From NCBI GenBank assembly GCA_018401015.1, contig JAGYLP010000004.1, positions 109,305 to 173,304 of the forward strand: a stretch of DNA of 64,000 nucleotides, in the 5' to 3' direction. The notes below the pieces were generated by a model. The model saw only the letters and a program-made list of their open reading frames with translations, made no database searches and was not told where the DNA came from. This DNA comes from Bacteroidales bacterium (lineage in GTDB: Bacteria; Bacteroidota; Bacteroidia; Bacteroidales; M50B96). The translations under genes and the position numbers were made by a program. Shown here piece after piece: positions 36,616-44,916 of this stretch. Position 1 is the stretch's first letter, and every line of letters begins with the position of its first letter.

Positions 36616-37758
36616 TTAATCTTTTAACAATGATCGTGAGATGACAATTTTCTGAATCTCGGAAGTTCCTTCATAGATCTGTGTAAGTTTCGCTTCGCGC
36701 ATGAGTCGTTCAACGTGATACTCTTTCACGTAACCGTAACCTCCGTGGATTTGGACTGCCTCGGTAGTTACTTCCATGGCGATATCGGCAGCATATTGTT
36801 TGGCCATGGCAGAGGTAGTTCCATATTCCATTCCCTGATCCTTTAGCCATGCCGCTTTCAACACTAGGTTACGAGCATTTTCAACTTTAACGGCCATATC
36901 GGACAACTTGAATGCGATGGCCTGATGGTTAGCTATTTCGGTTCCAAAAGCTTTTCGTTCTTTAGCATATTGAATAGAGCGTTCGAGTGCTCCACTCGCT
37001 AATCCAAGCGCTTGTGCAGCAATTCCAATTCGGCCTCCTTCGAGCGTTTTCATGGCGAATTTAAATCCAAATCCATCCTCTCCAATCCGGTTCTCTTTGG
37101 GAACTTTTACATCGGTAAACATCACTGAGTGCGTATCGGAGGAGCGCATTCCCATTTTATTCTCGTGCGGACCAACTGAAATTCCTTCGGCATGACGGTC
37201 AACGATAAAGGCATTGATTCCTTTATGTCGCTTTTCCGGATGAGTTTGCGCAATTACCAGATAAGTGCCGGCTGTATAACCATTGGTAATCCAGTTCTTA
37301 GTACCATTTAGTAAGTAATAATCACCTTTATCCTCGGCAGTAGTTCGTTGGCTTGTTGCATCGGAACCAGCTTCGGGTTCGGAAAGTAGAAAGGCTCCAA
37401 TTTTTTCACCGCGTGCGAGTGGTTTCAAGAACTTCTCTTTTTGCTCCTCGGTACCATATTTCTCAATTCCATAACAAACCAAGGAATTATTTACCGACAT
37501 GATAACGGAAACCGATGCATCCACTTTTGAAATTTCTTCCATAGCCAACACATAAGAAATGGTATCCATTCCACCACCATCGTATTTCGGATCGACCAGC
37601 ATTCCCATAAAACCTAATTCGCTCAATGCTTTTACATGCTGGGTAGGATAAGTTGCTGTTTCGTCGCGCTCAATGACATCCTTAATCAGTTCTCGTTGGG
37701 CATAGTCACGAGCTGCCTGACGAATCATTTCATGTTCTTCGGTTAATTGAAAATTCAT
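36616..37758 (-). CDS. Acyl-CoA dehydrogenase (short-chain/butyryl type)
   Basis: FAD enzyme converting acyl-CoA to enoyl-CoA or, in fermentative organisms, crotonyl-CoA to butyryl-CoA. The 380 residues show [12 protein letters not shown] and [14 protein letters not shown] (flavin/substrate contacts), the [20 protein letters not shown] motif, and the catalytic glutamate in [16 protein letters not shown]. Length and sequence suit the short-chain butyryl-CoA dehydrogenase type. It starts the bcd-etfB-etfA unit; the 127-bp gap to etfB is moderate. Direction of the reaction in vivo cannot be read from sequence. Confidence 0.93.
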   Translation of the reverse strand: MNFQLTEEHEMIRQAARDYAQRELIKDVIERDETATYPTQHVKALSELGFMGMLVDPKYDGGGMDTISYVLAMEEISKVDASVSVIMSVNNSLVCYGIEKYGTEEQKEKFLKPLARGEKIGAFLLSEPEAGSDATSQRTTAEDKGDYYLLNGTKNWITNGYTAGTYLVIAQTHPEKRHKGINAFIVDRHAEGISVGPHENKMGMRSSDTHSVMFTDVKVPKENRIGEDGFGFKFAMKTLEGGRIGIAAQALGLASGALERSIQYAKERKAFGTEIANHQAIAFKLSDMAVKVENARNLVLKAAWLKDQGMEYGTTSAMAKQYAADIAMEVTTEAVQIHGGYGYVKEYHVERLMREAKLTQIYEGTSEIQKIVISRSLLKD

Positions 37759-37902
37759 AGCTTTAGTTTTTATGTTTAATATTTATATAATCAAATGATA
37801 ATAAGCAACTTAACGCAGCTCCAATCAAAGAAGTCCCGAGGGATTACAAAATTAATTTTATTTTTCAGAAAGTAGTCTTGAAAAGCGTGAGAAAGCCCTA
37901 TC

Positions 37903-38688
37903 TCAATGCTTTTCGAAGCGACTTTTCTGCCAAAATTTTTTCACTTCGCTCACGGTAATTTCCTGCTGTTCCAAATGAGGTATATGACCACAATCGTCGA
38001 GCAATAATTCAGCGTAACTACCGGCAATACTTTCCTGGATGAGACGCCCTTGCTGAAAGCTACCAAAGTGGTCGTGTTCACCTTGGATGAAGAAAACCGG
38101 GCAAGTAATCGTTTTCATCTCTTCCAGCATGTTCCAGGAATAATGCTGAGGGTTGGACCAGAAGGAGGCCCAGGATGAAAACATGCTATCGGTATTGTTC
38201 CCATGATACTTCTTCATGCGCTTTCGCAAACTTCCATTTTCCCATTCATCGATGGCCATTTGCACTCCACGAATGGTAATATCTTCCAAAATTACATGAG
38301 GAGCTTCGATTACAATCGATTCGCAGGCTTGCGGATACCGCGCAGCAAACAGCAGGGCAAGTGTAGCTCCATCGCTATGGCCAAAAATGCGCAACTTGGT
38401 ATCGATCGATAGTTCCTTTGCTAACTCCATCAGATAATCCGCTTCGCGGTGTAAATAATCTGCTTCACGCTGTTTCACCGGTGATGACTTTCCATAGCCC
38501 GGCCGATCGTAAATCAGATAAGCTGCTTTTTCTGAAGCCATTAATCGATGTGGAAACGATTTCCATTGATCGACGCTTCCGAGGCCTTCGTGTAAAAAAA
38601 CAACCGGTTCATTCGAGGAAAGAAATTCTCCCTGGTGTATTTCAAAATAAATAGAATGCGAATCGCAAGGGAAATAACCGGTTTGCAT
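37903..38688 (-). CDS. Alpha/beta-hydrolase
   Basis: The 261-residue alpha/beta-hydrolase fold protein has the oxyanion region VVFLHEGLGSVDQW, nucleophile Ser in FGHSDGATLALL, the acid in FIQGEHDHFGSF and the histidine in DDCGHIPHLEQ. No signal peptide. Possible roles include thioesterase or esterase; the site between the acyl-CoA dehydrogenase unit and the thiolase unit hints at acyl-CoA or lactone chemistry, but a terminator separates it from the thiolase operon. The substrate is unknown. Confidence 0.85.
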   Translation of the reverse strand: MQTGYFPCDSHSIYFEIHQGEFLSSNEPVVFLHEGLGSVDQWKSFPHRLMASEKAAYLIYDRPGYGKSSPVKQREADYLHREADYLMELAKELSIDTKLRIFGHSDGATLALLFAARYPQACESIVIEAPHVILEDITIRGVQMAIDEWENGSLRKRMKKYHGNNTDSMFSSWASFWSNPQHYSWNMLEEMKTITCPVFFIQGEHDHFGSFQQGRLIQESIAGSYAELLLDDCGHIPHLEQQEITVSEVKKFWQKSRFEKH

Positions 38689-38750
38689 CGTTTCGGATTT
38701 TTGGTTCCAAAATTAAATCTGGCTCTGAATGAAAAACTTTAATAAAAGAT

Positions 38751-38776
38751 AAAAAGCCGGAAAAATTTCCGGCTTC
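38751..38776 (-). terminator. Terminator of the crt-hbd-thiolase operon
   Basis: On the minus strand GAAGCCGG pairs with CCGGCTTT around AAATTTTT, ending in CTTTTTATC. It lies 97 bp after the thiolase stop. Confidence 0.7.
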
Positions 38777-38872
38777 TTATCGTATCATGGCTGTTTCAAA
38801 AGTGGCACAGCGGGTGAGACTCAATAAACAATCATGAGCTTATCCTCTGCACCTAACAATTTAAAAACAAGC

Positions 38873-40114
38873 TTACTCTACTGTTTTATAAACGATAGCA
38901 ACCACTGTTTTATCGTCGCCACCCATATTGATGGTCATTCCATAGGGTTTATTGGCAGGGATTGTTATTTGAGCATCGCCTGCTTTCCCGGTTAATTGTT
39001 CCCAGATGGTTACTGCCTGGTGCACTCCGGTGGCTCCGGTCGGGTGTCCCCAACCAATTAAACCGCCAGTAGTATTCATTGGAATGATTCCATTGCGAGC
39101 GGTATTTCCTGCAGCCACAAAATCGGCTCCTTTTCCTTCATTGGCAAATCCAAGCGCTTCGGTAATCAAAACGCCGGCAACCGAGAAACAATCGTGTACC
39201 TCGGCAGTGGCCAAATCGTCCTTGGTAATACCTGCCGAATCGAATGCCATTTTGACGGCTTGTTCAATTGTGGTTAAACGGGTCAAGTCTTCCGGATCTT
39301 GAGTAATATCGGCTACAGCGTGACCAAATCCGACCACCTCGACAGCATCTTTCTTGTCGATACCGCAACGGTTCAATCCTTCCTCGGAAAGAATAGCAAT
39401 GGCCGAAGCTCCGTCGGAAACTTTGGAGCAATCGAACACATTCAGATGATCGGTGAATACTTTTCCGTTTGGTTTAGTCATTCCCAGAGCCATCAAGTCG
39501 GGTGCTGTGTTGTGAAATTCCTGAGCGGTTTCGCACAAGCGTGCATTTTCAATGGCATTTTTGAACCAGGTAGCAAAGGCTAATCGGGCTTTATCCTCTC
39601 CCACCTTCTTACCGTATGCTCCTGCTCGGTCGCTAAACTGACCGGGAAAGAAATAAGCCTGACCTGCTTTTCTTTTTTGAAACCAACCAGCTCCTGCCAA
39701 TACATCGGCTCCATAGATAGCTTTTTGTGTATTTTGAACTTCGACCCCCATAGAAAGGACTACTTCGGCGGTTTCTGATAGAACAGAACGAATTCCGCTC
39801 AAGAGAGAAAGGCCACCCGATGCACAGGCACCCTCTACCCTACTGGATGGTTTGTATTTCAGTCCTTCGTCGACCATGGGCATAAAGGAGCCGAGGTGGC
39901 CTTGTTTGTTGAAACGAGCTGCCATGAAGTTTCCAATGACCGATTCATCGACATTTTCGGCACCGCCTATTTGGGCGAGAGTGCCTTTGCCGGCTTCCGA
40001 CATGTAATATTCCAAACCCGGACGTTCTTTGCGCGGGTTAAACTCTTTGCGGCCAGTTCCGAGTGAGATCGTATTATAACCGGCTGCCATGTATATTTTT
40101 CTGCGTAATTTCAT
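38873..40114 (-). CDS. Thiolase (acetyl-CoA acetyltransferase, SCP-x-like subgroup)
   Basis: Condenses or cleaves acetyl-CoA units. The 413-residue protein has the nucleophilic Cys in VEGACASGG, the HDCFS motif that supplies the second Cys in the SCP-x/archaeal-type thiolases, and GGLIGWGHPTGATG with the catalytic His. The C-terminal CxG motif of FadA-type thiolases is absent; the tail instead ends ITINMGG-like (TINMGGDDKTVV). A start 24 bases downstream (MAAGYNTIS) is possible. It is the last gene of a three-gene unit with 3-hydroxyacyl-CoA dehydrogenase and crotonase, 26 bp after the former. Confidence 0.9.
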   Translation of the reverse strand: MKLRRKIYMAAGYNTISLGTGRKEFNPRKERPGLEYYMSEAGKGTLAQIGGAENVDESVIGNFMAARFNKQGHLGSFMPMVDEGLKYKPSSRVEGACASGGLSLLSGIRSVLSETAEVVLSMGVEVQNTQKAIYGADVLAGAGWFQKRKAGQAYFFPGQFSDRAGAYGKKVGEDKARLAFATWFKNAIENARLCETAQEFHNTAPDLMALGMTKPNGKVFTDHLNVFDCSKVSDGASAIAILSEEGLNRCGIDKKDAVEVVGFGHAVADITQDPEDLTRLTTIEQAVKMAFDSAGITKDDLATAEVHDCFSVAGVLITEALGFANEGKGADFVAAGNTARNGIIPMNTTGGLIGWGHPTGATGVHQAVTIWEQLTGKAGDAQITIPANKPYGMTINMGGDDKTVVAIVYKTVE

Positions 40115-40140
40115 AAGAATTCAATTTTAAAAGTTTCTAA

Positions 40141-41481
40141 TTAACTGGCAAAGAAATCATTGATGGGACCATAGGCATGAAAGAAGCCGGTCATCATGAC
40201 GGTATTAACATCTTCGACTGCAAGAGCAACGTTGTCGTCCACCAGTTTTTGTCCTATTTCGCAAGAACGTTTACCATACTTGAGGGCTAGTTTAGCGCCC
40301 AGATCGTTCATTAGCTTGAAAGAATGGAACCAGTCTTGGAGTTTTTGGTCTTTGTTTGGATCGCGCAAAATAGTTTTCCAGGCAATGCCTCCTTGCGGGA
40401 ATTGACCCAGAGCAGCATCTGCCTCTGCGGCGATTGCATCAACAGCGTGATAGCTAGCGGAGTTGAGATCGTATACTTTTGCAATTCGTCCTCGTTCATA
40501 AACGAAGAATCCATCTTTTTGTGAACCATCGGCATGTTGACCGCCTTTTACGCCTGAAGCCATGAGTTTGTCGAGTAATTCGCTGTGCAGATTTTCATCC
40601 GGCAAATGCGGATTCATAACTTGCATGATAAATTGCACTACATCAATTCCAACATAATCGATAAGTTGGAAGATTCCCATCGGACGGACCAAATAATCCT
40701 GCGATACTTTGTTGACCATGTAAATAGCCTGCGTGAAGGAATAGGTCTTCATCAGTTCTTCCGCTTGCTGGATTCCATGTAAGGCATCGCGCATGAAGTG
40801 GCCGTTACCGATAAATCCGGCATAATCGTTTGAATGCACGATTACTTTTCGAAGGTTTTTTGCGAACTGAGTGGCAAATTCTTTTACTTCTGCAAGCGTA
40901 TTATTTGCAGCGATAAGCTCGACTAATCGTTGAATAGCGGGTGGGTTGTAGAAGTGAACCCCCATAATACGACCGTTTAGTTTCGCTTCCTCGTCGATTT
41001 CGTGAATTGGAACCGAGCTCGTATTGGTAAGGAACCAGGGTTGGTGTGGATTGTGCGCATCGATATCGGTAAAGAGTTTTACTTTAAGTGCTTTATTCTC
41101 ATTCACTGCTTCGAATACCAGGTAGGAATCGTAGGCCGCTTTCATATCGGTTACCGGACGAATCATTCGGATCACATCCTCTACATAGGCCTGAATGATA
41201 TCGCCATTTTCAATCAGATCGGACCGATCGGCATACCATTTTCTCAGTTGAACAGTTTTTTTCTCGGCTGCTTTAAGTGCCTGCACCTTAACATACTCGA
41301 TAAGTCCTTGTAGTGCTTCGAAAGATAAATCGATTGCATTGAGCACGAATTTCTTCCCTTTATTTTCGGGTTGTAAACTCAAATCGGTCATTTCGATAGC
41401 GGTAAGAAGCAGGATACCACTACCCATTTTACCGGCAGCTCCCAACACAGATACATGTTGAAGTTTTTCGGTGTAATTCAT
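40141..41481 (-). CDS. 3-Hydroxyacyl-CoA dehydrogenase, long form
   Basis: NAD-dependent conversion of 3-hydroxyacyl-CoA to 3-ketoacyl-CoA. At 446 residues it is much longer than the ~280 of Clostridium Hbd. The cofactor site reads VLGAAGKMGSGI (GxxGxMG, not the common GxGxMG). A highly charged helical insert of about 60 residues follows (about 30-90). The catalytic His is in GVHFYNPPAIQRLVELI, the Asn in NDYAGFIGN, and the C-terminal dimerisation domain has GIFQLIDYVGIDVV. A family is known in Bacteroidota. It lies 26 bp after the crotonase gene. Confidence 0.88.
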   Translation of the reverse strand: MNYTEKLQHVSVLGAAGKMGSGILLLTAIEMTDLSLQPENKGKKFVLNAIDLSFEALQGLIEYVKVQALKAAEKKTVQLRKWYADRSDLIENGDIIQAYVEDVIRMIRPVTDMKAAYDSYLVFEAVNENKALKVKLFTDIDAHNPHQPWFLTNTSSVPIHEIDEEAKLNGRIMGVHFYNPPAIQRLVELIAANNTLAEVKEFATQFAKNLRKVIVHSNDYAGFIGNGHFMRDALHGIQQAEELMKTYSFTQAIYMVNKVSQDYLVRPMGIFQLIDYVGIDVVQFIMQVMNPHLPDENLHSELLDKLMASGVKGGQHADGSQKDGFFVYERGRIAKVYDLNSASYHAVDAIAAEADAALGQFPQGGIAWKTILRDPNKDQKLQDWFHSFKLMNDLGAKLALKYGKRSCEIGQKLVDDNVALAVEDVNTVMMTGFFHAYGPINDFFAS

Positions 41482-41507
41482 AGTCGTTATGTTTTGTTGG
41501 TTTGTAA

Positions 41508-42278
41508 TTATTTCCAGTTTGGTTTTTCTTTTTTCAAAAAGGCAGTCATCCCGGTTCGACCTTCGTTGCCGAACAAAGAACCAAATTCCTTCGTTTCCAT
41601 TTCCGAGCCCTCTTTGAATGATAACTCGAATCCTTGGCGAGTAACGCGTTTTACTTTCTCAACTGCTTTCGGTCCTTTTTCAGCAATGAGTTGAGCTAAA
41701 CGCATTGCCTCGTCCATCAGTTCGTCGGGAGCTAGAACCTTTTGCACGATTCCGTATTGGAATGCATCGGCGGCATTAATCATTTCGGCTGTAAGGAGCA
41801 GGTAAAGAGCCGTTCCTGGATTTGTGAGTCGGCTTAAACGCTGCGTTCCGGCATAACCCGGTATGAGACCGAGATTCACTTCCGGTTGCCCAAATTTTGC
41901 TTTTTCCGATGCCAGTCGGAAATCGCATGCCATTGCCAGTTCCATTCCGCCTCCAAGGGCAAATCCATTTAGCGCTGCTATGATGGGTTTAGGGTATTGT
42001 TCTATGCGTCGGAAGGTATCCTGTCCTAGTTTAGAAAAGGCAGCTCCTTCTACTTCGTTTTTATCGACCATTTCGGCAATATCGGCTCCCGCCCCAAAAG
42101 CTTTCCCTTGTCCGGTGATAATTAGACAGCGAATTTCGCTATCGGAAGCTTCCCTGTCCAAGACTTGATTCATCTCCTCAAAGAACTTTGTATTCAAGGC
42201 ATTAAGAGCCTCTGGTCGATTAATGGAAACAAGAAGAACGGGGCCGCTCTTCTCTAAAACTAATTGTTGATAACTCAT
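41508..42278 (-). CDS. Enoyl-CoA hydratase (crotonase)
   Basis: Hydrates crotonyl-CoA to 3-hydroxybutyryl-CoA and related substrates. The 256-residue crotonase fold has the oxyanion hole residues in AFGAGADIAEM and FALGGGMELAMACD, and both catalytic glutamates (in GGGMELAMACD and GQPEVNLGLIPG). First gene of the crt-hbd-thiolase unit. The combination with Bcd-EtfBA suggests a C4 acyl-CoA route in either direction. Confidence 0.93.
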   Translation of the reverse strand: MSYQQLVLEKSGPVLLVSINRPEALNALNTKFFEEMNQVLDREASDSEIRCLIITGQGKAFGAGADIAEMVDKNEVEGAAFSKLGQDTFRRIEQYPKPIIAALNGFALGGGMELAMACDFRLASEKAKFGQPEVNLGLIPGYAGTQRLSRLTNPGTALYLLLTAEMINAADAFQYGIVQKVLAPDELMDEAMRLAQLIAEKGPKAVEKVKRVTRQGFELSFKEGSEMETKEFGSLFGNEGRTGMTAFLKKEKPNWK

Positions 42279-42388
42279 GATAAAAATTATTTAGCTGGTT
42301 TAGTTTGGAATGTCAGATAAGCTCCCGAAAATACGATTTTTTTTCTGAACAGGATAGTTAAAATCCCCCTCGGGCATGAAGGATAATA

Positions 42389-42417
42389 TTTGATTTCTAA
42401 GTTTTTTTTCTACATTG
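42389..42417 (+). promoter_or_regulatory. Possible promoter of the START-like gene
   Basis: TTTG (42389-42392), an 18-bp spacer and TACATTG (42411-42417) resemble the Bacteroidota consensus, with a shortened TTTG in the -7 element. Confidence 0.35.
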
Positions 42418-42462
42418 CCACCTCGCAAATTTGAAGCATTACCTTATCAATACGTCTTACGA

Positions 42463-42858
42463 ATGGCAGAAAAATACCAGCTAGAATTCTCCATGAATAC
42501 TTCGCCGAAAGTACTCTATTATCGCTTGAGTACTCCTGCCGGTTTATCCGAGTGGTTTGCCGATGATGTCAATTCACGTGGCGATAACTTTACATTTTTT
42601 TGGGATGGAGCCGAGGAACAGGCGCGCGTGTTAGCTAAGAAGGAGAATCAATTTGTTCGTTTTCAATGGATAAACGAGGATTTATCGCCAGTAGAAGAAG
42701 ATTGTTATTTCGAATTCCGTATTTCGAGCGAAGAATTGACCGGTGAAGTATCACTGCTTATAACGGATCATGTTGAAACTGAGCAAGACAAATCCGACGC
42801 AATCGACCTATGGGAGAAACAAGTAAGCACCCTCAAACACACCTTAGGCATTTTGTAA
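42463..42858 (+). CDS. START-like (SRPBCC) domain protein
   Basis: From the ATG (MAEKYQLEFSMNTSPKVLYYRL) the 131 residues fit a single START/AHSA1-like helix-grip fold that often binds hydrophobic ligands. The opening STPAGLSEWFADDVN is typical of AHSA1-related proteins. No signal peptide. A longer frame from 42415 lacks support. Family-level call only; the ligand is unknown. The following permease gene begins 84 bp later. Confidence 0.78.
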   Translation: MAEKYQLEFSMNTSPKVLYYRLSTPAGLSEWFADDVNSRGDNFTFFWDGAEEQARVLAKKENQFVRFQWINEDLSPVEEDCYFEFRISSEELTGEVSLLITDHVETEQDKSDAIDLWEKQVSTLKHTLGIL

Positions 42859-42942
42859 GGTTTCGGCAATCGAATATCCCATTCATCCCAATGATTTTAT
42901 TGGATAAATTGCCCTATTTTCGGGGGATCAAACCCAAATAGC

Positions 42943-44394
42943 GTGAAGGTTCTTAACCGATTCATTTTCAGAGCTTATCTCGGACCTCTGGTCCTCACAT
43001 TTTTCATAGCCATGTTTGTGTTGCAAATGCAGTGGCTTTGGAAATACATCGACGACCTCATTGGGAAAGGATTACCCTCGTCGATTATTTTCGAATTATT
43101 GGCCTATGCTACTACTACGCTTATTCCCATGGCGCTACCCCTAGCTATTTTATTAGCCTCCATCATGACCTTCGGTAACTTAGGAGAGAACTATGAGCTA
43201 CTAGCCATTAAATCGAGCGGAATCAGCTTATTTAAAATCATGCGGCCTCTCATCATCTTCAATATCATCGTCAGTATCAGTGCGTTCTATTTTTCAAATA
43301 ATATTCTTCCCTGGGCTAACCTTAAGATGTCGGCATTGATGTACGATGTTAAGAATCAATCGCCGGAGCTAAGCATAAAGGAAGGAGCTTTCTTCAACGA
43401 TATTGAAGGATATTCGATTCGGGTAGGTCAGAAAAATACTGAAACCGGATTGCTGCGCGACATCATGGTTTACGATCACAGTGAGCGACGAGGAAATGTG
43501 TATGTGACCATAGCCGATTCGGGCTACATGAATATGACCACCGATAAGCAATACATGATCTTAAACCTTTTTCAAGGATCTACGTATAGCGATATTCTTG
43601 CAAAAGACCGAAAGAGCGATAAGAAGTCTTTCCGACGGGATACATTTGAAGAAGAAACGATGCGTTTTCAGATGGACGGTGGCGACTTAGAACGAACCGA
43701 TGAAGGCTTATTCAAGCGTCATTACCAAATGATGAACATTGAACAATTGGCCAACAACAAGGATTCATTGCAAGTTAAATTAGCCCAACGGAAGGCTTTA
43801 TTCGGCACAAACCTCTTGCGGTCCAATTATTTCAAACGGTTGAATAATGGAGAAGAGAATGAATTAGACTCCGCGATTACCGATAGCTTGAATTATGAGG
43901 GGATGGTAGCTTTGCTCAATGCACTCGACGAGGACAAGCAAAACCAGGTTTTAAAAATTGCGGCTAATTATGCCCGTTCTACCAAATCTTACATTGGAAC
44001 CACTCATCGCGACATGGTGAACAGCAGCCGTTTAATTAACCGTCATTGGATTGAGTGGCACCGAAAATTTACTTTGTCTTTTGCTTGCCTGGTATTCTTT
44101 TTCATTGGAGCCCCGTTTGGAGCGATTATACGAAAAGGAGGTCTTGGCATGCCACTCATTGTAAGTGTGGTCTTATTCATTTTGTATTACATCTTATCCA
44201 TTTCGGGAGAAAATTTGGTCAAAGAGGGGCTTATCCCCGCCTATCAGGGTATGTGGGTTTCTGCAGCAGTCCTGCTTCCCTTAGGAATTTTCCTTTCCTA
44301 CAAAGCGGCTACCGACTCCGTAATCCTTAGCAAAGAAGCGTATATCAAGTTCTTTGTTAAACTGGGCAAACGATGGATTAAAAGTAATCCCTAA
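42943..44394 (+). CDS. LptF/LptG-family permease (LPS export)
   Basis: The 483-residue YjgP/YjgQ-type permease of the LPS transport ABC system lies in the inner membrane. It starts with GTG (MKVLNRFIFRAYLGPLVLTFF) and shows three N-terminal membrane segments, including the ALPLAILLASIMTFGNLGENYELLAIKSSG coupling region, a large periplasmic middle part (about residues 115-370), and three C-terminal membrane segments (LSFACLVFFFIGAPFGAIIRKGGLGMPL). Which of LptF or LptG it represents cannot be told. It fits the Gram-negative envelope. Confidence 0.9.
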   Translation: MKVLNRFIFRAYLGPLVLTFFIAMFVLQMQWLWKYIDDLIGKGLPSSIIFELLAYATTTLIPMALPLAILLASIMTFGNLGENYELLAIKSSGISLFKIMRPLIIFNIIVSISAFYFSNNILPWANLKMSALMYDVKNQSPELSIKEGAFFNDIEGYSIRVGQKNTETGLLRDIMVYDHSERRGNVYVTIADSGYMNMTTDKQYMILNLFQGSTYSDILAKDRKSDKKSFRRDTFEEETMRFQMDGGDLERTDEGLFKRHYQMMNIEQLANNKDSLQVKLAQRKALFGTNLLRSNYFKRLNNGEENELDSAITDSLNYEGMVALLNALDEDKQNQVLKIAANYARSTKSYIGTTHRDMVNSSRLINRHWIEWHRKFTLSFACLVFFFIGAPFGAIIRKGGLGMPLIVSVVLFILYYILSISGENLVKEGLIPAYQGMWVSAAVLLPLGIFLSYKAATDSVILSKEAYIKFFVKLGKRWIKSNP

Positions 44395-44442
44395 AAAATG
44401 AATTAATTTCTTGAAAACGATAGTTTTCAATCATAAAAAATT

Positions 44443-44450
44443 TATCTTTG
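44443..44450 (+). promoter_or_regulatory. -7 promoter element of rpsO
   Basis: TATCTTTG matches TAnnTTTG exactly, 38 bases before the ATG. Confidence 0.6.
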
Positions 44451-44488
44451 CACACCTTTAAAAAGAAATTTCATAATCATAATAAGGT

Positions 44489-44758
44489 ATGTATTTAAGC
44501 GCAGAAAAGAAAAAAGAGATTTTTAAAACCTACGGGAAATCAGAAGTCGACACCGGCTCTACCGAAGGGCAAGTCGCACTGTTTACCTTTCGCATCCAAC
44601 ACCTTACCGAACACCTGAAGGTGAATAAAAAAGATTTTGGTACACAGCGTGCATTATTAAAATTAGTAGGTAAAAGAAGGAAACTTCTGGATTACTTGAA
44701 AGACCGCGATATCGACAAGTATCGTGAGCTGATTAAAGCACTTAACCTTCGTAAATAA
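44489..44758 (+). CDS. rpsO: Small ribosomal subunit protein uS15
   Basis: The 89-residue ribosomal protein S15 binds 16S rRNA helix 22. Clear signs are DTGSTEGQVALFTFRIQHLTEHLK and LKLVGKRRKLLDYLKDRD. It precedes pnp, as in many bacteria, but a terminator and a separate promoter lie between them. Confidence 0.97.
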   Translation: MYLSAEKKKEIFKTYGKSEVDTGSTEGQVALFTFRIQHLTEHLKVNKKDFGTQRALLKLVGKRRKLLDYLKDRDIDKYRELIKALNLRK

Positions 44759-44762
44759 GATC

Positions 44763-44792
44763 AAAAAGGCAATTGAAAAATTGCCTTTTTTC
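44763..44792 (+). terminator. Terminator of rpsO
   Basis: AAAAAGGCAATT (44763-44774) pairs with AATTGCCTTTTTT (44779-44791). Short loop and a T-run follow. Confidence 0.85.
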
Positions 44793-44865
44793 TTTTCCCC
44801 CTGTTTCACACTAAGCTATTTACAGTTAGTAGATAAAAACATAGCTGACAATGAATTATTTTCGG

Positions 44866-44873
44866 TAGTTTTG
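44866..44873 (+). promoter_or_regulatory. -7 promoter element of pnp
   Basis: TAGTTTTG fits TAnnTTTG, 43 bases before the ATG. Confidence 0.5.
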
Positions 44874-44916
44874 GCCGAATTTGAAAAGAAAAAACAATAC
44901 GAATTAAGATTGAATT

